A stretch of 42,785 nt of DNA from an uncultured Coriobacteriaceae bacterium (GCA_900552935.1 USBN01000008.1:1-42785), one strand, 5' to 3'. Positions 1-7,733 are shown, counted from the first letter of the stretch. Made by a program: numbers and translations. The notes: generated by a model from the sequence alone, not told the origin.

Positions 1-269
1 AGCGCCTCGAGGCTGGCAAGAAGTACTTCTCCGTCGCTTCTGGTGGCGGCACTGGTCGTACCCTGCACCCGGACAACATGGGCGCCGGCCCCGCCTCCTA
101 CGGCATGACCGACACCATGGGCCGCATGCACTCCGACGCCCAGTTCGCCGGCTCCTCCTCCGTGCCTGCGCACGTCGACATGATGGGTCTTATCGGCATG
201 GGCAACAACCCCATGGTCGGTGCCACCGTCGCTTGCGCCGTCGCCGTGAACGCCGCGCTGAACGCGTAG
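1..269 (+). CDS. C-terminal fragment of an unrecognised protein
   Basis: The reading frame is open from the window edge (first full codon at position 3) and ends at a TAG at 267-269, so only the last 88 residues are present. They are rich in Gly, Met, Ala and Asn, with a GGGTGR-like glycine motif, a SSSVPAHVDM stretch and a GMGNNPMVGATVACAVAVNAAL tail segment that looks like a packed helix. I do not recognise the family. It lies on the same strand as larA but is separated from it by a strong terminator at 321-357, so it probably belongs to an upstream transcription unit. The coding call rests on the open frame, codon use like the neighbours and the terminator just after its stop. Confidence 0.7.
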   Translation, partial: RLEAGKKYFSVASGGGTGRTLHPDNMGAGPASYGMTDTMGRMHSDAQFAGSSSVPAHVDMMGLIGMGNNPMVGATVACAVAVNAALNA

Positions 270-320
270 GGACAACCTTACAGAATCATTCTCGTGCCAG
301 GTTTCTGGCGTGAGATGAGA

Positions 321-359
321 CCGCTGCCCGGGCTTCTCGGGCAGCGGTTTTCTTTTTTT
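321..359 (+). terminator. Rho-independent terminator after the partial gene
   Basis: A perfect 10-bp stem CCGCTGCCCG / CGGGCAGCGG (321-330 with 338-347) closes a 7-nt loop and is followed by TTTTCTTTTTTTC. It sits 52 bp after the stop of the first gene and isolates it from larA. Confidence 0.93.
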
Positions 360-473
360 CTGAACTTGGCAAACGGTAGCAAATTTGTCGTGGACGGTAG
401 TACTTGCGCGATGTACCCTAGGCAGCGCCCAAAGCGGCACCTCGTTGCAACGCGGTATCTACACCATAGGGCA

Positions 474-489
474 CGCCTTACATAAGGCG
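474..489. promoter_or_regulatory. Palindromic operator candidate upstream of larA
   Basis: CGCCTTA-CA-TAAGGCG is a perfect palindrome with 7-bp arms and a 2-bp spacer, ending 33 bp before the larA ATG and just before its ribosome binding site. In Lactiplantibacillus plantarum the lar operon is controlled by the regulator LarR at a palindromic box. This palindrome has a different sequence, so a shared role is only a guess. I see no convincing -35/-10 pair next to it. Confidence 0.35.
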
Positions 490-522
490 CGTCTGCAAGG
501 AAAAAGGGAAGCGATTCGTACC

Positions 523-1800
523 ATGTTCGAGACCGAACTGCCGTATGACCACAAGACGATGACCATTCGTCTCGAGGACAAGAACTTCGCCGGCCTCATG
601 CAGGGCCACCAGAATGATTTCAAGCCGTCCGAGAGCCAGGAGCAGCTCGTCGAGGACTCCCTCGACAACCCCTACGGCTCTCCCAAGCTCGAGGAGCTTT
701 GCGCGGGCAAGCGTGACATCGTCATCATCAGCTCCGACCACACGCGTCCCGTGCCCTCGCGCGTGACGATGCCTATCCTGCTCCGCCGCATCCACGCCGC
801 GGCGCCTGAGGCACGCGTGCGCATCCTCGTGGCCACGGGCATGCACCGTCCCTCCACGCACGAGGAGCTCGTCAACAAGTACGGCGAGGACATCGTCGCC
901 AACGAGGAGATCGTCATGCACGTCGCTACCGACGACAGCATGATGGAGAAGATCGGCACGCTGCCCTCCGGCGGCGAGTGCATCATCAACAAGGTCGCGG
1001 CCGATGCCGACCTGCTGCTTGCGGAGGGCTTCATCGAGCCTCACTTCTTCGCGGGCTTCTCGGGCAGCCGCAAGTCTGTGCTGCCGGGCGTGGCCAGCTA
1101 CAAGACGATCATGTACAACCACAACGGTCAGTTCGTGAACGACTCTCACTCCCGCGCCGGCAACCTGTGCCACAACCACATCAGCGAGGATATGTTCGCC
1201 GCCGCCGAGATGGCGCACCTCGCCTTCGTGCTCAACGTGGTGCTTAACGGCAAGCACGAGGTTATCGGCTCGTTTGCCGGCGACATCCACGAGGCCCACG
1301 AGGCTGGCTGCGACTTTGTGAGGAACCTTGCCGGCGTGGAGCCCGTGGCGTGCGACATCGCCGTGACCACGAACGGCGGCTACCCGCTTGACCAGAACAT
1401 CTATCAGGCCGTGAAGGGCATGTGCGCCGCCGAGGCCACGCTTCCCGAGGGTGGCGTGATCATCGACGTGGCCGGCTGTGCGGACGGTCACGGTGGCGAG
1501 GGCCTGTACCACAACATCGCCGACAACGATCCGGCCGAGTTCGAGCGTGCCTGCATCGACCGCCCGAAGGACGAGACCCTGCCCGACCAGTGGACGAGCC
1601 AGATCTTCGCTCGCATCCTGGCGCATCACCCGGTCATTCTCGTCACCGACCTGTGCGACCACCAGATGATCCGCGACATGCACATGACGCCGGTCAACAC
1701 CGTGGAAGAGGCGCTTGCGCTGGCGTTCGAGATGAAGGGCGCTGACGCCAAGGTCGCCGTCATCCCGGACGGCCTGGGCGTGGTCGTTGCCCAGCACTAG
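523..1800 (+). CDS. larA: Lactate racemase LarA (nickel-pincer enzyme)
   Basis: 425 residues, almost the same length as the characterised L. plantarum LarA. The family interconverts D- and L-lactate in the cytoplasm using a nickel-pincer nucleotide covalently held by a lysine. Visible signatures: SSDHTRP (H73, R75), ATGMHRP (H108), EPHFFAGFSGSRKS (H174, K184), MYNH (H200), and GYPLDQNIYQAVKGM. H108, H174, K184 and H200 fall at the same numbers as in the L. plantarum enzyme, so the active site looks complete. Start chosen at ATG 523 because AAGGAAAAAGGGAA lies 13-25 nt upstream and the length then fits; an earlier in-frame start at 385 would add residues without family resemblance. larD follows 69 bp downstream. 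The cofactor genes larB, larC and larE are not in the window and must be elsewhere if the enzyme works. Confidence 0.93.
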   Translation: MFETELPYDHKTMTIRLEDKNFAGLMQGHQNDFKPSESQEQLVEDSLDNPYGSPKLEELCAGKRDIVIISSDHTRPVPSRVTMPILLRRIHAAAPEARVRILVATGMHRPSTHEELVNKYGEDIVANEEIVMHVATDDSMMEKIGTLPSGGECIINKVAADADLLLAEGFIEPHFFAGFSGSRKSVLPGVASYKTIMYNHNGQFVNDSHSRAGNLCHNHISEDMFAAAEMAHLAFVLNVVLNGKHEVIGSFAGDIHEAHEAGCDFVRNLAGVEPVACDIAVTTNGGYPLDQNIYQAVKGMCAAEATLPEGGVIIDVAGCADGHGGEGLYHNIADNDPAEFERACIDRPKDETLPDQWTSQIFARILAHHPVILVTDLCDHQMIRDMHMTPVNTVEEALALAFEMKGADAKVAVIPDGLGVVVAQH

Positions 1801-1869
1801 CCTATGCGGCCGCGGGGGCGCGGTCTGTCGATAGGAACAGAAGGAAGTACGTTCGAAGGAGTTTTGCAC

Positions 1870-2616
1870 GTGATCAGCAACGATCTGCTTTTCCATATGC
1901 TGTGTGAGTTTGGCAGCACGGCACTCATGATCGTCTTTGGCGTGGGCGTCCACTGCGACACCGTGCTCAAGGGCACGAAGTACCAGGGTTCCGGCCACAT
2001 GTTCGCCATCACGACGTGGTCGTTCGGCATCTCCGTATGCCTGTTCGTCTTTGGCGGTGCCGTGTGCATGAACCCGGCCATGGTGCTTGCGCAGTGCATC
2101 GTGGGTCTCGTCCCCTGGGCGAGCTGCATTCCCTACATGGTGGCCGACATGCTCGGTGGCTTCGCGGGCGCTTGCATCGCCTGGTTCATGTACGCCGACG
2201 AGTTCAAGGCCTCCGAGGGCGTCGTTGACCCGATTGCCCAGCGCAACATCTTCTCGACGAACCCCACGAAGGAGGGCACGAACTTCGCTCGTGACTTCTT
2301 CTGCGAGGCCATCTGCACCTTTGTGTTCATCTCCGCAATTCTGGCCGCCGCGAGCCGCGCTGGCGAGAACGTCCTGATGCTCGCTATCTGTGTTGGCCTC
2401 ATCGTGTGGGCCGTGGGCATGGGCATGGGTGGCATCACCGGCTTTGCCATGAACCAGGCTCGCGATCTCGGCCCGCGCATGGCCTACCAGCTGCTTCCTA
2501 TCAAGAACAAGGCTGACAATAACTGGAAGTATGGCCTGCTCGTGCCCGGCATTGCTCCGTTCGTGGGCGCCGCCGTGGCTGCGCTGTTCGTTCACGGCTT
2601 CCTCGGCCTGTTCTAG
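1870..2616 (+). CDS. larD: Aquaglyceroporin-family lactate channel LarD
   Basis: 248 residues starting at GTG 1870, with AAGGAG 8 nt upstream. This is a MIP-family protein with about six hydrophobic helices. The first half-helix motif is NPA (in CMNPAMVLAQ). The second reads NQARDLGPR instead of the usual NPARDxGPR. In L. plantarum the equivalent protein (LarD, formerly GlpF1) passes lactic acid across the membrane and is encoded with the racemase, so the pairing with larA here points to a D/L-lactate facilitator rather than a glycerol one. That role is inferred from context; water or glycerol transport is not excluded. The gene ends before a strong terminator at 2641, so larA-larD probably form a two-gene unit. 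Confidence 0.85.
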   Translation: MISNDLLFHMLCEFGSTALMIVFGVGVHCDTVLKGTKYQGSGHMFAITTWSFGISVCLFVFGGAVCMNPAMVLAQCIVGLVPWASCIPYMVADMLGGFAGACIAWFMYADEFKASEGVVDPIAQRNIFSTNPTKEGTNFARDFFCEAICTFVFISAILAAASRAGENVLMLAICVGLIVWAVGMGMGGITGFAMNQARDLGPRMAYQLLPIKNKADNNWKYGLLVPGIAPFVGAAVAALFVHGFLGLF

Positions 2617-2640
2617 CGCTTGTTTGCGTGACGCTTCGTG

Positions 2641-2676
2641 GCGCCGCTACCCCTTGCGGGTAGCGGCGCTTTTTTG
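2641..2676 (+). terminator. Rho-independent terminator after larD
   Basis: A perfect 12-bp stem GCGCCGCTACCC / GGGTAGCGGCGC (2641-2652 with 2658-2669), 5-nt loop, then TTTTTTG. It lies 24 bp after the larD stop. Confidence 0.95.
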
Positions 2677-2715
2677 TTGCGCGCACGTGGGGGTGCCGGC
2701 CAGCGGGCGCGTGGC

Positions 2716-2790
2716 GCGCGCGGGCGGCCGGCGGGCGCGTTGCGCGTTCGGGCGCGTTGCGCGTGCGGGCGGCCGGCGGGCGCGTTGCTG
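2716..2790. repeat. GC-rich direct repeats, 45-bp offset
   Basis: A 23-bp G/C-only-like stretch beginning CGGGCGGCCGGCGGGCG occurs at 2721-2743 and again at 2766-2788, with partial copies around them. It leads straight into the 30-bp unit array. No coding potential is apparent. Confidence 0.75.
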
Positions 2791-2912
2791 CGGCGTTTCT
2801 GCGTGCCGGATCCATTGTTGTGGCGTTATTGCACGCTGGGGAGCCGCTGAGCGTGTAATAGCGCTGCGCGAGTGATGATGACGTGCATAAACGCCATGCC
2901 ATTCTCGGGATG
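2784..2912. repeat. Intergenic array 1 of ~30-bp units with inverted half
   Basis: Two forward units (2784-2813, 2814-2843) share the pattern TGYGGCGTTnnTGCRYGCYGG. A short spacer GGGGAGCCGCTG follows, then inverted copies (AGCGTGTAATAGCGCT from 2849, then GACGTGCATAAACGCC near 2880). The array ends at the 3' end of the nuclease-fold gene. The forward and inverted halves can pair into a long imperfect hairpin. The same unit and spacer recur in arrays 2 and 3. Confidence 0.8.
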
Positions 2913-3887
2913 CTATGCGACATGCGGGATGCCGAAGCGCTCTAGCAGCGCCACGAGGCGTGCCTCGTTGGCCACGTCCGAGAATGTGAAGCGCATGATG
3001 CGGTCGACGGCGAGCGTCATGCCAGATTCGCGAAGCCGCTCATCGCGCATTACCTGCAGCACGTCTCGGCCATGCGTCATGGCCGGGTTGACGTACTTCT
3101 CGCCGCCGTCAAGCTCGCCGACGACGATCGTGCCGTCTGGCAGCTCCCAGAAGAAGTCGCAGCGCCAGGGATGGCCGGGGTTGTCGGGGTTCTCAATGGG
3201 GACCTGCAGCTCTGGAAGCATGAAACCATGCTCGATCATGATGGCGCGGGCCATGGACTCACCGCCGCTCTCGCTGCGTGCGTCAGCGTGGCGCGCGGTT
3301 TCGAGCGCGTGCCGCACGCCAGGGCGATGGCGCCCCCGTTCGCTGATCAGAACGTCAAGCTCGGAAGCGTCGATTCCCAGACTCGCGAGTCCCGCGTCTG
3401 CGATTGCGAGGCCCTCTCGAAAGCCCAGTTCGAGGAGGCAATCGACTATGGTGTCCTCAAGCGAGGTGACGAGAATGTCGTCGATCCGCTCCACCATTGG
3501 CCTGGTTGCCTCGGTGCGCCTGTGGCGTGTGACGCGGCCCGCGCTGCGCGTCGACGGCCAGCGTTCACCTGACAGCACGTGGACGCTCGCAAGGCGGCGA
3601 AACGATACGGGCAGCCCGTGCAGCAGCGCCGCGCTTGCGTGGCAGAGGACGAGCTCGGGGCGAAGCGTGGCCTCGGCTCGCAGGATGTGTTCCTCACGCT
3701 GCCGGCGACCAAGGCCGTCCCAGTAGCCCTTTCGCGCATAGAGGTGACCGCGAGGGCTCACGAGCTGATTGGGCGTTCGGCGGTCGAGCGCGGCCTTGAG
3801 CTTGCGATCATGCGTCGCGAGGCATCGGCGTGCTCTCTGGGCCTCGTCAAGCAAGATGCCTATCTCGACGTCCCGTTTTGTGCCCAT
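2913..3887 (-). CDS. AbiEi/DUF559-like protein with PD-(D/E)XK nuclease fold
   Basis: 324 residues, start at ATG 3887 with GGAGGAG a few bases upstream. The N-terminal half resembles the AbiEi-type antitoxin/transcriptional-regulator proteins common in Actinobacteria (region around residues 40-100, with a VLCHASAALLHGLPV helix). The C-terminal third resembles a Vsr/DUF559-type endonuclease fold: E210 in SGGES, D244 in RCDFFW, and E258-x-D-G in GELDGGEKY, with K264. These acidic residues could bind metal, but no activity is shown for this group and many members are annotated only as hypothetical. The gene stands alone, bracketed by repeat arrays 1 and 2, and has no toxin partner next to it. 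Function is therefore open; a role in DNA interaction is inference. Confidence 0.7.
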   Translation of the reverse strand: MGTKRDVEIGILLDEAQRARRCLATHDRKLKAALDRRTPNQLVSPRGHLYARKGYWDGLGRRQREEHILRAEATLRPELVLCHASAALLHGLPVSFRRLASVHVLSGERWPSTRSAGRVTRHRRTEATRPMVERIDDILVTSLEDTIVDCLLELGFREGLAIADAGLASLGIDASELDVLISERGRHRPGVRHALETARHADARSESGGESMARAIMIEHGFMLPELQVPIENPDNPGHPWRCDFFWELPDGTIVVGELDGGEKYVNPAMTHGRDVLQVMRDERLRESGMTLAVDRIMRFTFSDVANEARLVALLERFGIPHVA

Positions 3888-4042
3888 GTCTCCTCCGTTC
3901 GTCTCGTGCAGGGTAACAGGGGCGACGTCGAGAAAACCTGACGGGAATCTAACGGAGACCTAACAGTCCAGGTCGGGGCGCATTTCTTGTGATGTTCGTT
4001 TTGCCAGCGGCTTATATGCGTCGGCGGGCGGCCCGTGGTGAC

Positions 4043-4215
4043 GTTGCTGCGGCGTTTCTGCGTGCCGGTTGCATTGTCGTGGCGTTATTGCACGCCGGCT
4101 CCGTTGCTGTGGCGTAATTACGTGTCGGCTCCGTTGCTGTGGCGTTATTGCACGCTGCGCGGGCTCTGAGCGTGCAGAAACGCTATGCCAACGAGTGGGA
4201 TGTGCAAAAGCGCCA
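4043..4215. repeat. Intergenic array 2 of 30-bp units with inverted half
   Basis: Four forward units start at exactly 4043, 4073, 4103 and 4133 (30-bp period), each with the core TGYGGCGTnnTnRCRYGYYG. After a spacer (CGCGGGCTCT) come inverted copies beginning AGCGTGCAGAAACGCT at about 4169 and ATGTGCAAAAGCGCCAC at about 4199. Units are directly adjacent with no unique spacers, so this is not a CRISPR array. It lies upstream of the divergently placed nuclease-fold gene, in a stretch without genes (3888-4720). Confidence 0.85.
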
Positions 4216-4270
4216 CGGTAGCGAGCAGGGCGGCGGGCGGTGCGGCGTATCGGCGGCGAGCAGAACGGCG

Positions 4271-4373
4271 CAGCGAGGGGAACGGTCCAGCGAGTAGGAC
4301 GGCACAGCGAGGAGAGCGGCGCGGCGAGGGGAACGGTCCAGCGAGGAGAGCGGCGACGGCGCAGCGAGGGGCG
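4271..4373. repeat. 17-bp minisatellite, five units plus partial copies
   Basis: Units of 17 bp start at 4271, 4288, 4305, 4322 and 4339 (consensus CRGCGAGGRGARCGGYS), followed by a 6-bp break and a partial copy from 4362. Beyond it (4395-4515) the shorter motif GTGCGGGGACACG recurs two or three times in degenerate form. No frame through it looks like a protein. With array 2 and the inverted repeat near enolase this fills the 830-bp gene-free gap between the nuclease-fold gene and enolase. Confidence 0.85.
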
Positions 4374-4587
4374 CAGCGCGACGTATCGGCAGCAAATAGC
4401 GCCCGCGTGCGGGGACACGCGGGCGCCTGGGGAGCGCGTGCGGGGACACGACGCTCCGGGTTGAGACTCGCGCGCGGGGACGCACGGCCTCGTGGACGAC
4501 GTGCTGGGACACGACCGTCCGGAGGTTTTAGTTCGCGGGGGAGAGGGCCCACGAACATCGGGTAAAGCAAGGCTCACGGAGCTGTTT

Positions 4588-4683
4588 GGCCCCTTGGGAG
4601 ACGAGTCGGAGCCGAGTTCGCCCGACCGAGTCTATGCGGGAGAGATGCGACATCTCTGCTTTCGACTCGGCTCCCAAGGGGCC
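4588..4683. repeat. Long nested inverted repeat downstream of enolase
   Basis: The outer arms GGCCCCTTGGGAGACGAGTCG (4588-4608) and its near-complement at 4663-4683 pair over about 20 bp with one mismatch. Inside is a second hairpin AGAGATG-CGA-CATCTCT (4641-4657) and a GAGTCGG/CCGAGTC-type repeat (about 4604-4632). The right arm overlaps by 3 bp the left arm of the next hairpin at 4681-4711, so the two cannot fully form together. On the minus strand this follows the enolase stop and may be part of its 3' end. Confidence 0.75.
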
Positions 4684-4711
4684 TCTGCGGCGGTGAGCGC
4701 GCCGCAGAGGC
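4681..4711 (-). terminator. Hairpin just downstream of eno (terminator-like)
   Basis: A perfect 11-bp stem GCCTCTGCGGC / GCCGCAGAGGC with a 9-nt loop lies 10 bp after the eno stop on the minus strand. It lacks a clear T-run after the stem on that strand, so intrinsic termination is not certain; it may protect the 3' end or act together with the larger inverted repeat behind it. Confidence 0.5.
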
Positions 4712-4720
4712 GAAAAGCCG

Positions 4721-6010
4721 TTACTTCAGGAATCGGAACGGGCTCATACCAGCGTAGGTCGCGGCGTCGCCCAGCTCGTCCTCGATGCGGAGCAGCTGGT
4801 TGTACTTGGCGACGCGGTCGGTGCGGCAGGGGGCGCCGGTCTTGATCTGGCCGGCGTTCGTGGCAACCGCGATGTCAGCGATCGTGGTGTCCTCGGTCTC
4901 GCCGGAACGGTGAGAGACGACCTGCGCATAGCCGTAGCGCTCGGCGGTCGCCATGGCTTCGAGGCTCTCGGTGAGAGATCCGATCTGGTTCACCTTCATG
5001 AGCAGCGCATTGGCGGCGCCCAGCTTGATGCCCTTCTCGAGGCGCGACTTGTTTGTCACGAACAGGTCATCGCCTACGAGCTGCACCTTGTTGCCGATGG
5101 CACGCGTGAGGTTGGTCCAGCCGTCCCAGTCCTCCTCGGCCAGGCCGTCCTCGATCGAGATGATGGGGAAGCGGCCGATGAGCTCGCTCCAGTAGTCGAT
5201 CATCTCGTCGCTCGTGAGCGTGCGGCCTTCGCCCTTGAGCTCGTAGAGACCCGTCTCCTTGTTGAAACACTCTGAGGTGGCGGGGTCCATGGCGTACATG
5301 AAGTCCTCGCCGGGCTTGTAGCCGGCCTTCTCGACGGCGCGCTCGATCCACTCGAAGGGTTCGGCGTTCGTCTTGAGGTCGGGCGCGAAACCGCCCTCGT
5401 CGCCCACGCCCGTGGCGTGCCCGCTCTCGGAGAGGACGCCCTTGAGCGTGTGGTAGACCTCGGTGCACCAGCGCAGTGCCTCGGAGAAGGTGGGGGCGCC
5501 TACCGGCATGATCATGAACTCCTGGAAGTCGACGTTGTTGTCCGCGTGGACGCCGCCGTTCAGGATGTTCATCATCGGCGTGGGCAGGGTGTGGGCGTTC
5601 GGGCCGCCCAGGTAGCGGTAGAGCGGCAGACCCACGGACTCGGCCGCGGCGCGGGCGCAGGCGAGCGAAACGCCGAGGATGGCGTTGGCGCCGAGGCTGC
5701 CCTTGTTGGGCGTGCCGTCCGCGGAGATGAGGGCCGCGTCGATGCCGCGCTGGTCCGTGGCGTCCATGCCGAGAACCGCGTCGGCGCACTCGTCGTTGAC
5801 GTGGGCGACGGCCTTGAGCGTACCCTTGCCACCGTAGACGGACTTGTCACCGTCGCGCAGCTCGACCGCCTCGAACTCGCCGGTGGATGCGCCGGACGGC
5901 ACGATGGCGCGGCCGTGCGAGCCGTCGCCGAGGGTGACCTCGACCTCGACGGTGGGGTTGCCGCGCGAATCGAGTACCTGGCGGCCGTAGACATCGATGA
6001 TTTCGCTCAT
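4721..6010 (-). CDS. eno: Enolase (phosphopyruvate hydratase)
   Basis: 429 residues, the normal bacterial length. The enzyme converts 2-phosphoglycerate to phosphoenolpyruvate in glycolysis, as a Mg-dependent cytoplasmic oligomer. Clear signatures: the N-terminal GRQVLDSRGNPTVEVEV, SGASTGEFEAVELRDGD, the flexible-loop GVGDEGGFAPDL, SIEDGLAEEDW, GDDLFVTN, LLMKVNQIGSLTES and SHRSGETEDTTIADIAVA. All catalytic regions are present. The start is ATG at 6008-6010, with AGGAGG 8 nt upstream. It is a single-gene unit between repeat-rich gaps; the upstream region holds a weak promoter-like sequence around 6061-6089. Confidence 0.98.
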   Translation of the reverse strand: MSEIIDVYGRQVLDSRGNPTVEVEVTLGDGSHGRAIVPSGASTGEFEAVELRDGDKSVYGGKGTLKAVAHVNDECADAVLGMDATDQRGIDAALISADGTPNKGSLGANAILGVSLACARAAAESVGLPLYRYLGGPNAHTLPTPMMNILNGGVHADNNVDFQEFMIMPVGAPTFSEALRWCTEVYHTLKGVLSESGHATGVGDEGGFAPDLKTNAEPFEWIERAVEKAGYKPGEDFMYAMDPATSECFNKETGLYELKGEGRTLTSDEMIDYWSELIGRFPIISIEDGLAEEDWDGWTNLTRAIGNKVQLVGDDLFVTNKSRLEKGIKLGAANALLMKVNQIGSLTESLEAMATAERYGYAQVVSHRSGETEDTTIADIAVATNAGQIKTGAPCRTDRVAKYNQLLRIEDELGDAATYAGMSPFRFLK

Positions 6011-6060
6011 ACGTGTTACCTCCTGACTGGGGCCGGGCGGCCCTCATTGTTTCCCTTGTA

Positions 6061-6089
6061 GATATATACCACTAGTTAACCGGTATTAA
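6061..6089 (-). promoter_or_regulatory. Weak promoter candidate for eno
   Basis: Read on the minus strand, TTAATA, 17 bp, TATATC gives four of six matches in both hexamers, about 50 bp before the eno start. It is in an AT-rich patch (6055-6115) that also contains a loose palindrome with CTAG ends. Plausible but not strong. Confidence 0.35.
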
Positions 6090-6149
6090 CACTAGAATTG
6101 AGAAATAGCTGGCCGAGGTTGTCGGTTATGTGATTTGCCGAGGCAGACG

Positions 6150-6478
6150 GCGAGGTTGGCGCGGCGTTTCGGCATGCCGGCGCGAACACTGTGGCGATTT
6201 TGCACGCTGGAGAGCCGCTGAGCGTGCATAAACGCCACAACAATGGCGGAATCTCTGCGAATGGCGGTGTCGTTACGGCACACCGGCGCAATCGGTGCAG
6301 CGCTTATGCACGCTGCCGCGAATGCTGCGGCGTTTCGGCACGCCGACGCGGGATGGTGCGGCGATTCAACACGCCGACGCGGATGCTGCGGCGCTTCAGC
6401 ACGCTGGAGAGCCGCTGAGCGTGCATAAACGCCACAACAATGACGGCGTCGCTGCGAATGGCGGTGTCGTTGCGGCGT
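6150..6478. repeat. Intergenic array 3, two head-to-head blocks of ~30-bp units
   Basis: This is the same unit family as arrays 1 and 2. Two blocks each consist of forward units, the spacer GGAGAGCCGCTG, and an inverted unit AGCGTGCATAAACGCCAC followed by a more degenerate tail (GCGAATGGCGGTGTCGTT in both). The second block has about four forward units with variable centres (CTTATG, TTTCGG, ATTCAA, CTTCAG) between conserved GGCG and CACGC flanks. It fills the gap between enolase (divergent) and the MFS gene. Confidence 0.85.
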
Positions 6479-6539
6479 GGTCGGCAACGGCCTCGCGCTA
6501 CAATGTCTCGATAACAGAATGCTCAAGTGGGGGGTGCTC

Positions 6540-7733
6540 GTGGACGCGACGCTCAGGCGGCTTGTCGCAGCGTGTTTTCTCAACCAGTTGGGGTTCCAGA
6601 CGGCCTACTTTGTGGGCATCATCGGCTGCGCCACCTACGTGCTGGATGCGGGCGCGGCAGAGGTCTCGGCGCTCGTGTTCGTGATGAATGTCGTGATGCT
6701 TGTGGGGTACTCGGCTGCCGGTGCCCTCATTGATGCTTCGGGCCCGAGGACCGTGCTCGTGGCGTCCTTGGCGCTGCCGCTCGCCGCGGCCGCCGTCGTG
6801 TTCGCCATGCCCGTCTGCATGGTGTCGCTGTTGGTTGTGGCAATCGTGATGGGACTTGCCGGCGCCGCGGCATCGACAGCCGTCGAGACATTTCCTCGCT
6901 ATCTCACGAACGATGAGATCCTGCTCGCGCGCGTGAACTCGCTCAACAGCGTGGTGACGTTCGTTGCCGTCATCGCAGGACCGTTGTTTGCCGGCGCCAT
7001 CGCCGGCGCGACCGACAACCGCCTCGTGTTCGCCGTACTGCCTGTGACATCCGTCCTTGGCGTGCTCGTTGCGCTGTGCCTTCGCGAGCGCGTTCGTCCC
7101 GAGCACCCACAGGACAGCGGGCAGACCACGCCCTCCCTGCTCGCGCGCGTGGCGGATGGCGTGCGCGCTACGGTAGCGAACCCGGCGCTTATCGTGCTGT
7201 TTGCCGTGTGTTTCCTCGGCAACCTCGGCTTTGGCGCGTTCGACTCGCTCGAGAGCCTCTTCTACCGAGACGTGCTTCGCGTTGGTGCCGAGTGGATGGG
7301 CTGGCTCACGGCGATCGTGGGCGTGGGTGCCACGGTGGGGTCTCTCCTTGCCGGCCGCGTGCCCGCGCGCCGCGTGACGCTGCCGGTGCTGTGCGGCCTG
7401 CTTGTGCTTGAGGGCCTGGGGGCGGTGCTCTACACGGCGACGCCGTTCGTGTGGTGCGCTGCCGTCGGTCAGCTCGTCCTCGGGGCAGCGAATGGCATGA
7501 TCGTGCCCCTGCGTGTGACGCTCACGCAGCGCAACTGCGAGCTGGGCCACCTCGGCAGCGTGAGTGCGCTTATGCGCGTGGGCATCAGCGTGTCGGGCAC
7601 GCTGCCGTTGCTCGCGGCGCCGATGCTTGCGGATGCGCTTGGCGTGCAGGCGGTGCTCGTCTCGGCGGCAGCTCTCGTCGTGCTTACGGGCGCTGCGCTG
7701 GTGGCCGTGGCCAGGCGCGTGCGCGCGAGCTAG
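6540..7733 (+). CDS. MFS-family efflux transporter
   Basis: About 397 residues if started at GTG 6540, which has GTGGGGGG 7 nt upstream; ATG 6519 is an alternative start and would add seven residues. The protein is very hydrophobic with around twelve predicted membrane helices in two halves, separated by a charged cytoplasmic loop near residues 180-205 (RERVRPEHPQDSG). Short charged loops such as DASGPRT between helices 2 and 3 match the major facilitator superfamily, and the overall look is that of the macrolide/siderophore-exporter type (MefA or EntS like). The substrate cannot be read from the sequence. The gene stands alone between repeat array 3 and gatC. Its last 23 codons are duplicated in the same frame just beyond the stop codon. 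Confidence 0.8.
   Translation: MDATLRRLVAACFLNQLGFQTAYFVGIIGCATYVLDAGAAEVSALVFVMNVVMLVGYSAAGALIDASGPRTVLVASLALPLAAAAVVFAMPVCMVSLLVVAIVMGLAGAAASTAVETFPRYLTNDEILLARVNSLNSVVTFVAVIAGPLFAGAIAGATDNRLVFAVLPVTSVLGVLVALCLRERVRPEHPQDSGQTTPSLLARVADGVRATVANPALIVLFAVCFLGNLGFGAFDSLESLFYRDVLRVGAEWMGWLTAIVGVGATVGSLLAGRVPARRVTLPVLCGLLVLEGLGAVLYTATPFVWCAAVGQLVLGAANGMIVPLRVTLTQRNCELGHLGSVSALMRVGISVSGTLPLLAAPMLADALGVQAVLVSAAALVVLTGAALVAVARRVRAS

Noticed and set aside
478..2595. 705-codon open frame on the minus strand
   Set aside because: It is antisense to larA and larD, has His/Ala/Arg/Val-rich composition typical of shadows in high-GC DNA, and no domain I recognise.
2531..2923. Overlapping Arg/Ala/Pro-rich frames on both strands
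   Set aside because: They run through a terminator and the GC-rich repeats; no gene-like features.
4043..4215. CRISPR array because of 30-bp regular spacing
   Set aside because: Units are directly adjacent without unique spacers, part of the array is inverted, and there are no cas genes.
4145..4570. Arg/Pro/Ala-rich frames on both strands over the minisatellite
   Set aside because: Products of the repeats themselves, with no start signals.
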